A stretch of 64,000 nt of DNA from Amycolatopsis sp. 195334CR (GCF_017309385.1 NZ_JAFJMJ010000001.1:3038001-3102000), one strand, 5' to 3'. Counted from the first letter of the stretch, positions 28,801-37,126 are shown. Notes: generated from the letters alone by a model not told the origin. Translations and numbers: made by a program.

Positions 28801-29967
28801 GCTGTAGCGGGCGTCGCGCCAGGTACCGGTCCAGTCCGGGTGCGGGTCGATCTTGCCGTCGTGCTTGGTCTCCTTGTAGCAGACCAGCGTGCGCCAGTCG
28901 GTCGGCGCACCGGCGATGCTCGGCTCCCAGCGGGTCTTCCAGAACACCTCGTTGCCGGTCATGAAGGCCAGGTGCACCCCGGCGTCGCGGGCGGCCTCCA
29001 CATTGGACCGCTGCTCCTTCGACCAGTACTCGTCGTGGCCGACGGCCATGAACACCTTGTGGTTCTTGATCAGCTGCCCGCGCCGCGCACTGTCCACATC
29101 GGTGGTGTAGCTCATGTCGTAGCCGTTGCGCTCCATGAACTTCAGCATCGGGAACTCGGCGTTGAAGATGAAGTTCTCGTCGCCCTGGCCGTAGAGCGGG
29201 CGGTTGTAGCTGACCTTGTACGCCGACCCCTGCGGGCCGGGGCCGGTCGGGTTGGCAGGCTGACCGGGCGCCGGTTCGCCGTAGGTGGTGAAGTACATGC
29301 TGTTGCCCGCGCGGTTCGGGCCGTTGCCGTAGGTGTTGTAGGCCTGCCAGGTCGAGTCCGAGGTCTGGAACAGGATCTTCGAGGTGCTCGCGTCGTCGCG
29401 GACGACAAAGGCGATCTCGTTCTCCGGCGGGTTGCTGGCCAGCTCCTCCGGCGTCAGGTTCGACCGCCGCAGCACCGCGTAGTACAGACCGGAGGTGGCG
29501 TTCGCGGGCACCGTCCAGGTCACCGAGGGCGCCCAGTTGCCGCAGTCGAGCAGGCCGGTCGGATCGGTCAGGCAGGCAGGCTGCGACTGGCTGCTGTTGC
29601 GGGTCGCGGTGCCCATGTACCGCGCCCCCTTGCCCTGGTAGTAGCCGAGCCGGTAGATCGTCACGCTGTACCCCGGCGCGTTCGTCTTCACCTTGAAGGT
29701 GACCGTCGAGCCGGGCGTGGCGCTGATGTCGGTGGTGAAGCCGGCGATGGTGTCGTCGAAATTGGACACCTGCCAGTCATCGGTGCCCGCCGCCTCGTTC
29801 TCGCAGGCGATCTTGTTCGCGCAGGCGGCCTGCGCCTGTGCCGTGGTGCCGAACGGCACCGGGGCGGCCACCAGGCAGCCCGCCAGTACGAAGAGGACCG
29901 AGGCCAGGAGCAGCGGCCGGTACCGGCGCCCCGCTCTGTGCTCCCCCTGGGTGGAATGGGCGTGCAT
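25855..29967 (-). CDS. Large secreted protein: N,N-dimethylformamidase-like domain, Ig-like domains and three DUF4082 repeats
   Basis: 1370 aa with a signal peptide (about 18-50). Residues about 60-560 resemble the large-subunit domain of N,N-dimethylformamidase (YSVTIYRLGYYQGKGARYMG, VFMAVGHDEYWSKEQRSNVE, DGFWVLQNEGDEYGSG). Residues 660-825, 930-1095 and 1205-1370 are three DUF4082 copies, each with a CPC start, FYKG.GNTGTHTG and a YWVDV end. Ig-like domains (GVEVSVDDGATW; VTFDENVAPSTVQFTLT) lie between. Likely an exported surface or glycan-associated protein; whether the N-terminal domain is catalytic cannot be told. Confidence 0.85.
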   Translation of the reverse strand: MHAHSTQGEHRAGRRYRPLLLASVLFVLAGCLVAAPVPFGTTAQAQAACANKIACENEAAGTDDWQVSNFDDTIAGFTTDISATPGSTVTFKVKTNAPGYSVTIYRLGYYQGKGARYMGTATRNSSQSQPACLTDPTGLLDCGNWAPSVTWTVPANATSGLYYAVLRRSNLTPEELASNPPENEIAFVVRDDASTSKILFQTSDSTWQAYNTYGNGPNRAGNSMYFTTYGEPAPGQPANPTGPGPQGSAYKVSYNRPLYGQGDENFIFNAEFPMLKFMERNGYDMSYTTDVDSARRGQLIKNHKVFMAVGHDEYWSKEQRSNVEAARDAGVHLAFMTGNEVFWKTRWEPSIAGAPTDWRTLVCYKETKHDGKIDPHPDWTGTWRDARYSPPSDGGKPENALLGNIFTVNGKREDALTVPSAYGKMRLWRNTAVAQKPAGDVYTFKSGTLGYEWNSVEDNGFTPPGTAQLSRTTVTMDGFWVLQNEGDEYGSGTKTHALTLYRHPSGSLVFGAGTVQWAWGLDNEHAFPEHDQTADPAIQQATVNLMADMGVQPTTLMAGLAAASASTDTAAPSVAITSAPPTTVGTDYTISGTVTDAAGKVAGVEVSVDDGATWHPGLWTAGTTSWQYKFTPATSGTPTVKVRAVDDSANLSAPVSRVITVNMRTCPCSIWTSQMTPANPAANDAGAIEVGVKWRASADGYVRGIKFYKGQGNTGTHTGSLWTKDGQLLGTGTFTNETATGWQTLTLPTSVPVTAGVTYVASYYAPNGRYSADNFTFTGNGVSLDPLTALKSGVDGTNGVFKGGGPGFPQSSYQDTNYWVDVVWALDPGPDTRAPMLLSTAPLAGETSVSTASPPVSVTFDENVAPSTVQFTLTYPGGSEPGTVSTTGGKVTFTPQLALDAGTVYTATVRASDASGNAAQQVQWQFTTGSPRPAACPCTVWDDFTHPVNKADPNDSSPVELGTKVRFDGKGNVLGVRFYKGPGNTGTHTGTLWNAAGQPLRTGTFVNESAVGWQTLMFSSPVQVQANTTYVVSYYAPNGHYAGDNAYFRDNGADHAGIRALAEGVDGGNGVYRYGSGGGFPQNSWGSSNYWVDVIFQNGLNGDTTPPAVTSRTPASAATNVPLTTAVSTTFNEPIDLSSVQFTLQDPGLAKLTGTAALSADQKTVTWTPSAKLAPGTTYTANLKVADANGNAMPTPTTWSFTTTTTPSCPCSLFSSATVPTVQAENDSGSYELGVRFSSSVPGTVTGVKFFKGTGNTGTHTGSLWTAGGQLVATGTFVNETATGWQTLLFATPVSIQAGESYIASYTAPNGHYAADGSYFERTAVTSTPLTAGATGGDTPNGVYHVGPGFPQSSFRGANYWVDVVWQPAP

Positions 29968-30173
29968 GGTCGTGCCTTCCGTTCAAAGGGAGGTGACCGG
30001 GAAAACCCGGTGGCCAGACGCCGGGGAAATCGAGTGGAAGTCGAGTGTTGTTACAGCATTCCGCTCGGGCTCACGCGAATGAGTCGTCGCAATTCCATAA
30101 CGTTGGTACTGGCAAGGAAAGCGCTACATAACGTAATGGCGGAAAGGGGTAAAGCGGCCGAACAGGTGGGAAA
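29968..30173. promoter_or_regulatory. Probable promoter region of the minus-strand glycan operon
   Basis: Non-coding 206 bp upstream of the DUF4082 gene, AT-richer than its surroundings. Notable elements: CCATAACGTTGG near 30097-30108 and ACATAACGTAATGG near 30125-30138, a direct AACGT repeat about 28 bp apart. Also TGTTGTTACAGCATT near 30048-30062. No intrinsic terminator for the MBL-Rieske gene is evident on the minus strand here. Confidence 0.3.
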
Positions 30174-31703
30174 TCACCCGGGTTCTTGATCTCGGGTTTT
30201 TTCCGCCACCAGCACCGGCGAGTTCTCGTCCAGCACTTCCACCCGCAGGTCGATCGACGCCTTGTCCACGCACTTGCCGGTCCGGGCGTCCCAGATCCAG
30301 TGGTGCCGGGGGCATTCGATCCGCCCGCCGCCGATGTCGGCGAAGCTGAGGTCCTCGCCGGCGTGCGGGCAGAACCGCTGCAACCGCAGCCCGTCGCGCT
30401 CGATGGTCTCGGTGTTCTGCCGTTCCCGCAGCATCTGCATGGTCTGCGCGGGGTGGTTCCCGTACCGCAGCAGGCCCATGAAGGTCAGGTCGAACACGTC
30501 CGGCTCGCGGTGCAGGCCCAGCCGCATCGACAGCAGCGCCTCCTCCCAGCCGGTCTTGCCGTCGACGATGGCGCGCAGCACGCGCGGCGGCACCAGCAGC
30601 GTGTAGTCCGGGTCGTAGGGCTCCTCGCCCTCGATCACGAAGTGCTCGGCGAGCCTGCCGAGCCGCACGTCCCAGTTGGTGGTGCCGGTGATCAGCCGGA
30701 TGTCCTTGCTGAAGTCGCCGAGGAAGCGCTTGTTCCACCGCTGCAGCGTGCTGAAGTACGCCTCGACCTCGTCCATGGTGACCGCGGGCTCGGGGCCTTC
30801 GTGGAACTCCTCCCACTCGGCGCGGCGGCGTTCGCGGTAGGCGTCCAGGTCCTCGTCGAGCTTGCTGCCCGGCAGGCGCCGGGCGGTGGCGGTCTTCGCG
30901 GCCGGGTCCACCTCGATCGAGTCGCCGGGGCCAAGCCGCAGCACCTCGATCTCCGGGCAGGCCGTGGCGAAGCCGTCGGCGACCTGGTCCCAGACCGGGA
31001 AGATGGTGCTGTCGCGGTCGTTGTACTCGGCCAGGTCGGGGTCGAGGAAGCAGGCGGGCCCGGCCGAGGGCAGGTAGGTGCGCGCCCCGGTCAGCTTCGC
31101 CTTGCGGTAGAGCGTGTCCATCAGGTCGTCGCGGACCCCGGCCACCTTCTCCGCCATCATCGCGGGCGGGTAGTCGTAGCAGTTCGGGTACCACATCGCG
31201 CCGGAGAACTGGGCCGCCAGCAGGTCGATGTCCGTGGGCAGCTCGGACATCGCGGTGTTGCAGTCGTTCAGGTCGAGGAAGCGGTAGCCGTCGACGTCGA
31301 CCAGCAGCCCGCTGTCCTCCTTGTGGCTGGTGTCCAGGTAGACGGTCACCGTGAAGCCCGGAGCCAGTTCGAGGGATTCCTTGTGCTCCAGGGCGATGAC
31401 GTTCTCGAAGCCGAGCGCGCGGAAGTGCTTCACCATCACCTTGGAGCGGTACTTCGCCACCAGCACGGTGATCGACCGGTCCAGGCCGGCGAGCAGCTTC
31501 TCGTCGTAGTGGTCCTCGTGCGCGTGGGAGACGTAGAGGTAGTCCCACCGGCCCTCGACGACGTCGGGCAGGAGGTGCCGGTTGTCCGGGTAGGGGAACC
31601 ACGAACCGAGGAACGCGGGGAAGAACCAGGGGTCCATCAGCAACCGGGTCCCGTTGTGCTCCACGGTGAACCCGGCGTGGCCGAGGTAGCGGATCGCCGA
31701 CAT
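30174..31703 (-). CDS. Metallo-beta-lactamase-fold protein with C-terminal Rieske [2Fe-2S] domain
   Basis: 509 aa. The N-terminal MBL (UlaG-like) domain has HAHEDH at residues 60-65 and a DTSHKEDSG segment. At the C-terminus, a Rieske cluster site is formed by CPH near 445 and CPRH near 464 (C-x-H-x16-C-x2-H). The MBL plus Rieske combination is that of CMP-Neu5Ac hydroxylase (CMAH), where the order is Rieske first, so oxidative modification of an N-acyl nucleotide sugar is a reasonable guess. It lies 9 bp from the epimerase gene in the glycan locus. Electron donor not seen nearby. Confidence 0.8.
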   Translation of the reverse strand: MSAIRYLGHAGFTVEHNGTRLLMDPWFFPAFLGSWFPYPDNRHLLPDVVEGRWDYLYVSHAHEDHYDEKLLAGLDRSITVLVAKYRSKVMVKHFRALGFENVIALEHKESLELAPGFTVTVYLDTSHKEDSGLLVDVDGYRFLDLNDCNTAMSELPTDIDLLAAQFSGAMWYPNCYDYPPAMMAEKVAGVRDDLMDTLYRKAKLTGARTYLPSAGPACFLDPDLAEYNDRDSTIFPVWDQVADGFATACPEIEVLRLGPGDSIEVDPAAKTATARRLPGSKLDEDLDAYRERRRAEWEEFHEGPEPAVTMDEVEAYFSTLQRWNKRFLGDFSKDIRLITGTTNWDVRLGRLAEHFVIEGEEPYDPDYTLLVPPRVLRAIVDGKTGWEEALLSMRLGLHREPDVFDLTFMGLLRYGNHPAQTMQMLRERQNTETIERDGLRLQRFCPHAGEDLSFADIGGGRIECPRHHWIWDARTGKCVDKASIDLRVEVLDENSPVLVAEKTRDQEPG

Positions 31704-31712
31704 CGAGGTTCC

Positions 31713-32672
31713 CTACGCTTTCTGCCACCACTCGACGAGCCCGCGCAGGCCGTCGGGCAGCTTGATCCGGGGTTCCCAGCCGAGGTCGCGCGCGGCCGCC
31801 GAGATGTCGGCCAGCCGCCGGGTGACGCCGTTGACCGCGCGCTCGGGGCCGTGCTCGGGTTCGAGGTCCGAGCCCATCGCGGTGAGCAGGCCCAGCGCCA
31901 GCTCGCGGAGGCTGGTCTCGGTGGCGTTGGCGATGTTGTAGACGCGGTCGGTGACCGGGGCGCGCGCCGCCAGGATGTTCGCCCGCGCGATGTCGTGCAC
32001 GTGGACGAAGTCCATCGTCTGCGCGCCGTCGCCGAAGATCAGCGGGGGCTTGCCGTCGGCGATGCGTTCCATCCAGCGGATCAGCACCTCGGTGTAGAGG
32101 CCGTGCACGTCCATGCGCGGGCCATACACGTTGAAGTAGCGCAGCGCCACGTAGTCCAGGTCGTACATCGCCTTGAAGCTGCGGAGCATGCCCTCGTTGA
32201 ACGCCTTCGCGGCGCCGTAAAAGGTGTCGTTGTTGTACGGGTGGTGGCGCTCGTCGGTGGGGAAGGTCTCGGCCAGCCCGTACACCGAGGCCGACGAGGA
32301 GGCGATCACCTTGCGCACCTTCGCCGCCGCGGCGGCTTCCAGCACGGTGAAGGTCCCGTCCACAAGGGACTCCAGGGCCAGGCGCGGTTCCTCGGCGCAC
32401 TGGGTGATCCGGATGGCCGCGAGGTGGTAGACGAGGTCGATGCCCTCTGACAGCTCGTGGACCAGCTTGGCGTCGTTGATGTCGCCCTCGACGATGGTCA
32501 GCCGGTCGCCGGCCGCGTCGGCCAGGTTCTCCCGTCGGCCGCGCACGAAGTTGTCCAGCACGACGACCTCGGCGGCCCCCGCCTCGAGCAGCTGGTCGAC
32601 CACCGCCGACCCGATCGTGCCCGCACCCCCGGTGACCAGGCACCGCTGTCCTTCGATGGGCTGCCCGCTCAC
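31713..32672 (-). CDS. NAD-dependent nucleotide-sugar epimerase/dehydratase (extended SDR)
   Basis: 319 aa from GTG 32672 (VSGQPIEGQRCLVTGGAGTIGS), overlapping the upstream oxidoreductase stop as GTGA. Glycine-rich GGAGTIGS at the NAD site; catalytic YxxxK is YGAAK (about residue 156), with NVYGPRMDVHG and FVHVHDIARANILAA. GalE/UDP-glucose 4-epimerase-like family. Makes or modifies the sugar used in this cluster; precise reaction unknown. Confidence 0.9.
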   Translation of the reverse strand: MSGQPIEGQRCLVTGGAGTIGSAVVDQLLEAGAAEVVVLDNFVRGRRENLADAAGDRLTIVEGDINDAKLVHELSEGIDLVYHLAAIRITQCAEEPRLALESLVDGTFTVLEAAAAAKVRKVIASSSASVYGLAETFPTDERHHPYNNDTFYGAAKAFNEGMLRSFKAMYDLDYVALRYFNVYGPRMDVHGLYTEVLIRWMERIADGKPPLIFGDGAQTMDFVHVHDIARANILAARAPVTDRVYNIANATETSLRELALGLLTAMGSDLEPEHGPERAVNGVTRRLADISAAARDLGWEPRIKLPDGLRGLVEWWQKA

Positions 32673-33712
32673 GCGGCTACCTCCGTCTTGATCGGGACGA
32701 ACGTCCCTCCGGCCGCCAGGCTTTCGCTGGCGGCTTCGAGCAGGGCGAGCACGCGCAGGCCGGACCGGCCGTCGGTGAGCGGGCGGCGGCCGCCGAGGAT
32801 CGAGTCGGCGAACTCCGCCATCACCGCCCGCAGCGCCTCGCGCTCGGTCAGCGCCGGGGCCACCATGTCGCCGACGCGGTAGGAGATGATCGCCTGCTCG
32901 CGCTCGCCGGCGCCGAGATCGGTGCGCCGGTCCACGCCGCGGTCGTAGATCGACAGCCGCTGGCTCGGGTTCAGGTCGTCCCACACCACCGTGCGGCTCG
33001 ACCCGCCGATCACCATCGTGCGGATCTTGGTCGGCGACAACCAGTTCACGTGCACGTGCGCCATCGCGCCGCCGGTCAGCCGGATGGTCAGGTGCGCGAC
33101 GCAGGCGCGCCCGGCGCCAATCGGGTCGGACCCGTGCGCGGCCACCTCCAGCGGCTCCAGCCCGTCGGGCAGGATGGCGTCGAACACCGACAGGTCGTGC
33201 GGGGCCAGGTCCCACAGCACGTCCACGTCCGGCTGCACCAGGCCGAGGTTGATGCGCACCGAGTCCAGGTACTGGATGTCGCCGAGCTCGCCGCCGCGGA
33301 CCAGTTCCCGCAGGTGGGCCACGGCGGGGGTGTAGCAGTAGGTGTGGTCGAGCATGAGCACCAGGCCGCGGCTCTCCGCCGCATCGACCAGCTGCCGCCC
33401 CTCGGCCAGGTTCGCCGCCAGCGGCTTCTCCACCAGCACGTGCTTGCCCGCTTCGAGCGCGGCGAGCGCCACCTTCAGGTGCGTGCCCGCCGGGGTCGCG
33501 ATGGCCACCGCGCCGACCGAGTCGTCGGCCAGCACCTCGTCCAGCGAAGCGCTGGCGCGCACCGTCGAGTAACCGCCGAGCACCCGCTGCGCGCGGGAGA
33601 TGTCCAGGTCACACAGGTACTCCAGGCGCAGGCCCGGTGTCGCCTGCGCGTTCCGGACCAGGTTCGGGCCCCAGTAACCGGCGCCGATCACGGCCAGGCC
33701 GATGCGTTCCAC
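32669..33712 (-). CDS. Gfo/Idh/MocA-family oxidoreductase, probable nucleotide-sugar 3-dehydrogenase (WbpB/WlbA-like)
   Basis: 347 aa from GTG 33712 (VERIGLAVIGAGYWGPNLV), preceded by GGGGAGT. NAD fold with IGAGYWG, EKPLA (HVLVEKPLAANLAEG) and DLAPHDLSVFDAILP typical of WlbA/WbpB-like dehydrogenases that oxidise C3 of UDP-sugars. With the WbpE-like transaminase and WbpD-like acetyltransferase in this locus, it completes a 3-acetamido sugar trio. The exact sugar (GlcNAc or GlcNAcA) is not determined. Confidence 0.87.
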   Translation of the reverse strand: MERIGLAVIGAGYWGPNLVRNAQATPGLRLEYLCDLDISRAQRVLGGYSTVRASASLDEVLADDSVGAVAIATPAGTHLKVALAALEAGKHVLVEKPLAANLAEGRQLVDAAESRGLVLMLDHTYCYTPAVAHLRELVRGGELGDIQYLDSVRINLGLVQPDVDVLWDLAPHDLSVFDAILPDGLEPLEVAAHGSDPIGAGRACVAHLTIRLTGGAMAHVHVNWLSPTKIRTMVIGGSSRTVVWDDLNPSQRLSIYDRGVDRRTDLGAGEREQAIISYRVGDMVAPALTEREALRAVMAEFADSILGGRRPLTDGRSGLRVLALLEAASESLAAGGTFVPIKTEVAA

Positions 33713-33813
33713 GTCCGACTCCCCGTTCCGCGGGCGCCCCTGCGGCCCGGCTCCACGCTGTGATTCGCCGGGCTGCGAGCAGTCGTTACACGCAGCGTGA
33801 ACGCATGATCGCG

Positions 33814-35025
33814 CTACGGTTCGAAAATCACCGACCGGAGCGCGCCGATGGCCGCGGTCTCGGCCTCGTGGATCACCCGGAGCCGCGTGCCGAGTTCCTG
33901 GAACAGCACGTGGACCTCCTTTGTGGACAGTGGGCAGACGGCGTCGTGCTGGGCGCGGAGCATCCACAGCTCGGCCGCGGCCTGCCCGGCCGACTGCTGC
34001 ATGGCGTCACCCTCGGTGAAGATGCCGCCGGAGATCGTCGAGGCCAGGTCGCGCATCCGGGCGAACGGCTCGATCTTCGGGTCGAGCGCGGTGTCGGCGA
34101 ACTGGTGCCAGAGCCCGTTGATCTCCTGCCAGCGGTGCGCCTGCTCGGCGAGTTCGGGGAGGTCGAGCACGACGGCCGCTTCGGCCAGCGAGGCGGCGAA
34201 CAACCCGCGCAGGCTGCCGCCGGTCATCCCGGCGGGCGTAACACTGTCCCAGATGGACAACAGCGTGCCGGTCAGCCCGCCGCGGTCGGCGAAGATGGTC
34301 GGCCAGCCCTTCGGCTTCTGCTCGTCGGTGAGCAGGCGCGCCCATTTGGCCCAGGCGGGCAGGGAGAAGGAGGCGGATTTGGCGGAGAGCCGTTCGGCGC
34401 ATTCGGTGAGTCCGCCGCGCACCGCCGCCCGCAGGTCCGCCGCGCCGATCCCGTCCTCCGGCGGCAGCAGGCGGACCAGCAGGTTCTGGTAGGAGACCAC
34501 GCGGCTGCGGGCCCGGTCGAAGGCGGCGCGCTCCACCGTGAGCGGCGCCAGGTTGCGGTCGTCGACCAGCACCCGGCCGTCTTCTTCGCCGTAGGCCACC
34601 ACGAAGTGCCCGCCCATCGCCTCGGTGCTGGCCGGCAGGTGCCAGTAGCCGAGCAGGTAGCGGTCGGGCAGCACGATCGCCGGGTGCCCGGCGGCCAGCT
34701 CGGCGGTCAGCCGCTGCGCGGCGCCGGCCGCGCCACCGGTGGTGTGCACCTCGGCGGGTACGCCCAGGCGCTCCACTGTGGACTCCAGCCAGGCCTGCGG
34801 GTACTGCCAGCGGCCGCGGAAGCCGAGCACCAGCGGCTTGTTGCCGTCGTGCTGGAACTCCCACAGGATGTAGCCCGCGCCGATGCCGCCGGAGCAGGCG
34901 AACACCAGCGCCTCGCTCAGCGGTGTCCCATCGGGACCGTGGAATCCCTGCCCCGCCAACACGTTGGTCACCGCCGAGACGTCCGGCTGGATGCCGCCGC
35001 GCAGTTGGTGCCCCTGATCGCCCAC
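33814..35025 (-). CDS. BtrH N-terminal / DUF4872-type protein (cysteine-protease fold)
   Basis: 403 aa. C44 (VFACSGGIGAGYILWEF), H140 (MGGHFVVAYG) and D155/D156 (VLVDDRN) give a Cys-His-Asp pattern of papain-like folds such as BtrH acyltransferase. BtrH transfers an acyl unit from an acyl carrier protein in butirosin synthesis. The second half (about 190-403) is helical DUF4872-like. No ACP gene is seen nearby, so its acyl donor and product remain open. Separate from the glycan operon by 101 bp, same strand. Confidence 0.72.
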   Translation of the reverse strand: MGDQGHQLRGGIQPDVSAVTNVLAGQGFHGPDGTPLSEALVFACSGGIGAGYILWEFQHDGNKPLVLGFRGRWQYPQAWLESTVERLGVPAEVHTTGGAAGAAQRLTAELAAGHPAIVLPDRYLLGYWHLPASTEAMGGHFVVAYGEEDGRVLVDDRNLAPLTVERAAFDRARSRVVSYQNLLVRLLPPEDGIGAADLRAAVRGGLTECAERLSAKSASFSLPAWAKWARLLTDEQKPKGWPTIFADRGGLTGTLLSIWDSVTPAGMTGGSLRGLFAASLAEAAVVLDLPELAEQAHRWQEINGLWHQFADTALDPKIEPFARMRDLASTISGGIFTEGDAMQQSAGQAAAELWMLRAQHDAVCPLSTKEVHVLFQELGTRLRVIHEAETAAIGALRSVIFEP

Positions 35026-35101
35026 TGGCCGTCCTCGGTGCCCTCGCCCGTTGGAAGCGACCAGTAAATTACGCGGCGGCGGCTACGTCAACGGACAGCG
35101 G

Positions 35102-35974
35102 CTAAAGTGGAGCGATCACCGGGATCACCTCGCGCGCCAGGTGCTCGACCGGAGCGATCCGTTCGGCCCCCGGCGTTCCGCCGATCACCGCGTCCACGCC
35201 GAGCCCGGCCAGCCGCCGCAGTTCCCGGACCAGCTCGTCAGTTCGCTCCCCGTGCTCACCGGTGACCAGCGGGTGGTACACGGTTTTGGTGATCTCGTCG
35301 TAGTTCCGGCCCTCGCGTTCGCAGTGCGCCCGCAGCACGTCGAGCTTGTGCTCCAGATCGGGCGTGTTGAACAGGTTGCACGCCTGCCCGTACTTCGCCA
35401 CGAAGCGCAGCGTCTTCCGCTCGCCGCCGCCCCCGATCATGATCGGCGGGTGCGGCGAACTCAGCGCCGGCGGCGAGTTCAGCAGGCGCTCAGCCTCGAC
35501 GTGCTTGCCGGAAAACGGTTTTTCGCTGTCCGACCACATCGCCAGGCAGTACCGCAGCGCGTCCTCGAGCAGTTCGAACCGCTCGGCGAGCGGTGGGAAG
35601 CGGAAGCCGAGCCCCCGCGCCTCCTCCTCGTTCCAGGCCGCGCCGACACCGAGCATCGCGCGCCCGCCGGACAGCACGTCGAGCGTGGTGACGGCCTTCG
35701 CGAGCAGGCCGGGGTGGCGGAAGTAGGCGCCGGTGACCACGGTGAGCAGCTTGACCCGCTCGGTGTGCGCGGCGAGGAAGCCCAGCGTGGTGTAGGCCTC
35801 CAGCATGTCCTTCTCCGGCGGGCCGAAGAGGTGGATCTGGAAGAAGTGGTCCATCACCGCCAGGTAGGCGAAGCCGCCCCGGTCGGCGGTGCGGGCGATC
35901 TCGGCGAGGTCCGCGCCCAGCCGCGCGGGTCCGCCCTCGAAGGTGAAGTCCGGAATCTGCAGCCCGAGTTCCAT
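35102..35974 (-). CDS. LLM-class F420-dependent oxidoreductase
   Basis: 290 aa, TIM-barrel flavin/F420 oxidoreductase: MELGLQIPDFTFEGGPARL, AYLAVMDHFFQIHLFGPPEK, GGRAMLGVGAAWNEEEARGL, PPIMIGGGGERKTLRFVAKY. These are the hallmark blocks of F420-dependent LLM proteins, which oxidise or reduce small organic molecules in actinobacteria. The gene stands alone with 76 bp and 64 bp flanks. Substrate unknown. Confidence 0.9.
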   Translation of the reverse strand: MELGLQIPDFTFEGGPARLGADLAEIARTADRGGFAYLAVMDHFFQIHLFGPPEKDMLEAYTTLGFLAAHTERVKLLTVVTGAYFRHPGLLAKAVTTLDVLSGGRAMLGVGAAWNEEEARGLGFRFPPLAERFELLEDALRYCLAMWSDSEKPFSGKHVEAERLLNSPPALSSPHPPIMIGGGGERKTLRFVAKYGQACNLFNTPDLEHKLDVLRAHCEREGRNYDEITKTVYHPLVTGEHGERTDELVRELRRLAGLGVDAVIGGTPGAERIAPVEHLAREVIPVIAPL

Positions 35975-36038
35975 GACCGCAACGTACCGCCGTGGTCACC
36001 TCCGGTGACCGTAACTTCAGCGGGGCTTCACCCGGGCT

Positions 36039-36974
36039 TCAGAACCCGGCGATGGCGAGCAAGGAATCGCGCTGCGGGTCGGCCACGTAGACGATGCGGG
36101 TGTGCTGGTCGACCGCGACGTCCCCGGCGTTGGTGCCGAGCGACAGCTCCCCGGTCACCTTGTTCTCCCGGCCGTCGATCCGGACCAGCCCGTTCGGCCC
36201 GCCGTTGGTGTAGACGGTGTCGCTGGCCTGGTGCACCGCCACCGAGGAGGCCGCGCTGCGCAGGAGCACCGTGGCCGTCTCGGCCCTGGTCGCGCCGTCG
36301 ACCACGGACATGTGGTGGATCCCGGAGTTCGCCACGTACAGCGTGTTGCTCGCCTCGTGCAGGTCGAGCCCGGCGGGCGCGTTGCCGACCGGCGCGGCGC
36401 CGACGAAGGTCTTGCCGACGGTGTCCAGCACCTCGACCGTCCGGCTCCGGTCACCGGTGAAGTAGGCGACCCGGCGGCCCGCGTCCACCCGGACCCCGAT
36501 CAGCGGTCCCGCCGGCCCGGACAGGGTCTCGCGCAGCGTGTCGCTCACGCCGTCGAGCACGGTCACCGCGCCGGCCGGGCCGCCCGCCGCGTAGATCGTG
36601 TTCGCGTTCTCGTCGACATCCACAGTGGACGTTCCCGGCCCGGCGGCGATCACCCCGAGCACGGCGTTGCTGTCCCCGTCGAGCACGGTCACCGTGCCCG
36701 CACCGGGGTTGGCCGCGTAGACCCGGCCGGTGCGCTCGTTGACCGCGATGTCGCTGAGCGGGCCGCCGACGTCGACGGTGGCGATCACCAGGTTGGCCGC
36801 CACCACGGTGATCGAGCGGCTCCCGGCCACGTAGACCGCGCCGGTGACGGAATTCACCGCGACCGCGGCCGGCCGGTCGCCGACGGCGATGGTGACCACG
36901 TCCTCGGCGTGCGCCGGGGGCGCGGTGACCAGTCCGATGGCCAGTAACAGGGTCGAGATCAGCTTTGCCCGCAT
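36039..36974 (-). CDS. Secreted YVTN beta-propeller repeat protein
   Basis: 311 aa with a signal peptide (about 1-23, LISTLLLAIGLVTAPPAHAED). Six or more about 42-aa propeller repeats are visible, e.g. AVAVNSVTGAVYVAGS, DIAVNERTGRVYAANPGA, TVDVDENANTIYAAGG and VAVDQHTRIVYVADP. Such proteins fold as seven-bladed propellers and bind ligands or proteins at the surface; no catalytic site can be named. Confidence 0.85.
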   Translation of the reverse strand: MRAKLISTLLLAIGLVTAPPAHAEDVVTIAVGDRPAAVAVNSVTGAVYVAGSRSITVVAANLVIATVDVGGPLSDIAVNERTGRVYAANPGAGTVTVLDGDSNAVLGVIAAGPGTSTVDVDENANTIYAAGGPAGAVTVLDGVSDTLRETLSGPAGPLIGVRVDAGRRVAYFTGDRSRTVEVLDTVGKTFVGAAPVGNAPAGLDLHEASNTLYVANSGIHHMSVVDGATRAETATVLLRSAASSVAVHQASDTVYTNGGPNGLVRIDGRENKVTGELSLGTNAGDVAVDQHTRIVYVADPQRDSLLAIAGF

Positions 36975-37100
36975 GGAGTCCTCACTGGTCAGCCGTGGGT
37001 AGCGCTCCTGTCGCGTGGTGTCACGATCGTCTCGACCCTAACTCCGCTCCCGGGTGACCGCCGGTTGTGCCGGACGCCCGACCGGGTGAGGATCCTGCTG

Positions 37101-37126
37101 GAACCTCGTGCGGTCCGCACGCGTTC
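37101..37126. promoter_or_regulatory. Inverted repeat upstream of the HtpX-like protease gene
   Basis: Near-palindrome built on GTGCGG-T-CCGCAC, flanked by GAAC on the left and GTTC on the right, ending about 41 bp before the GTG start at 37168. Could be an operator in the promoter region. Confidence 0.35.
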
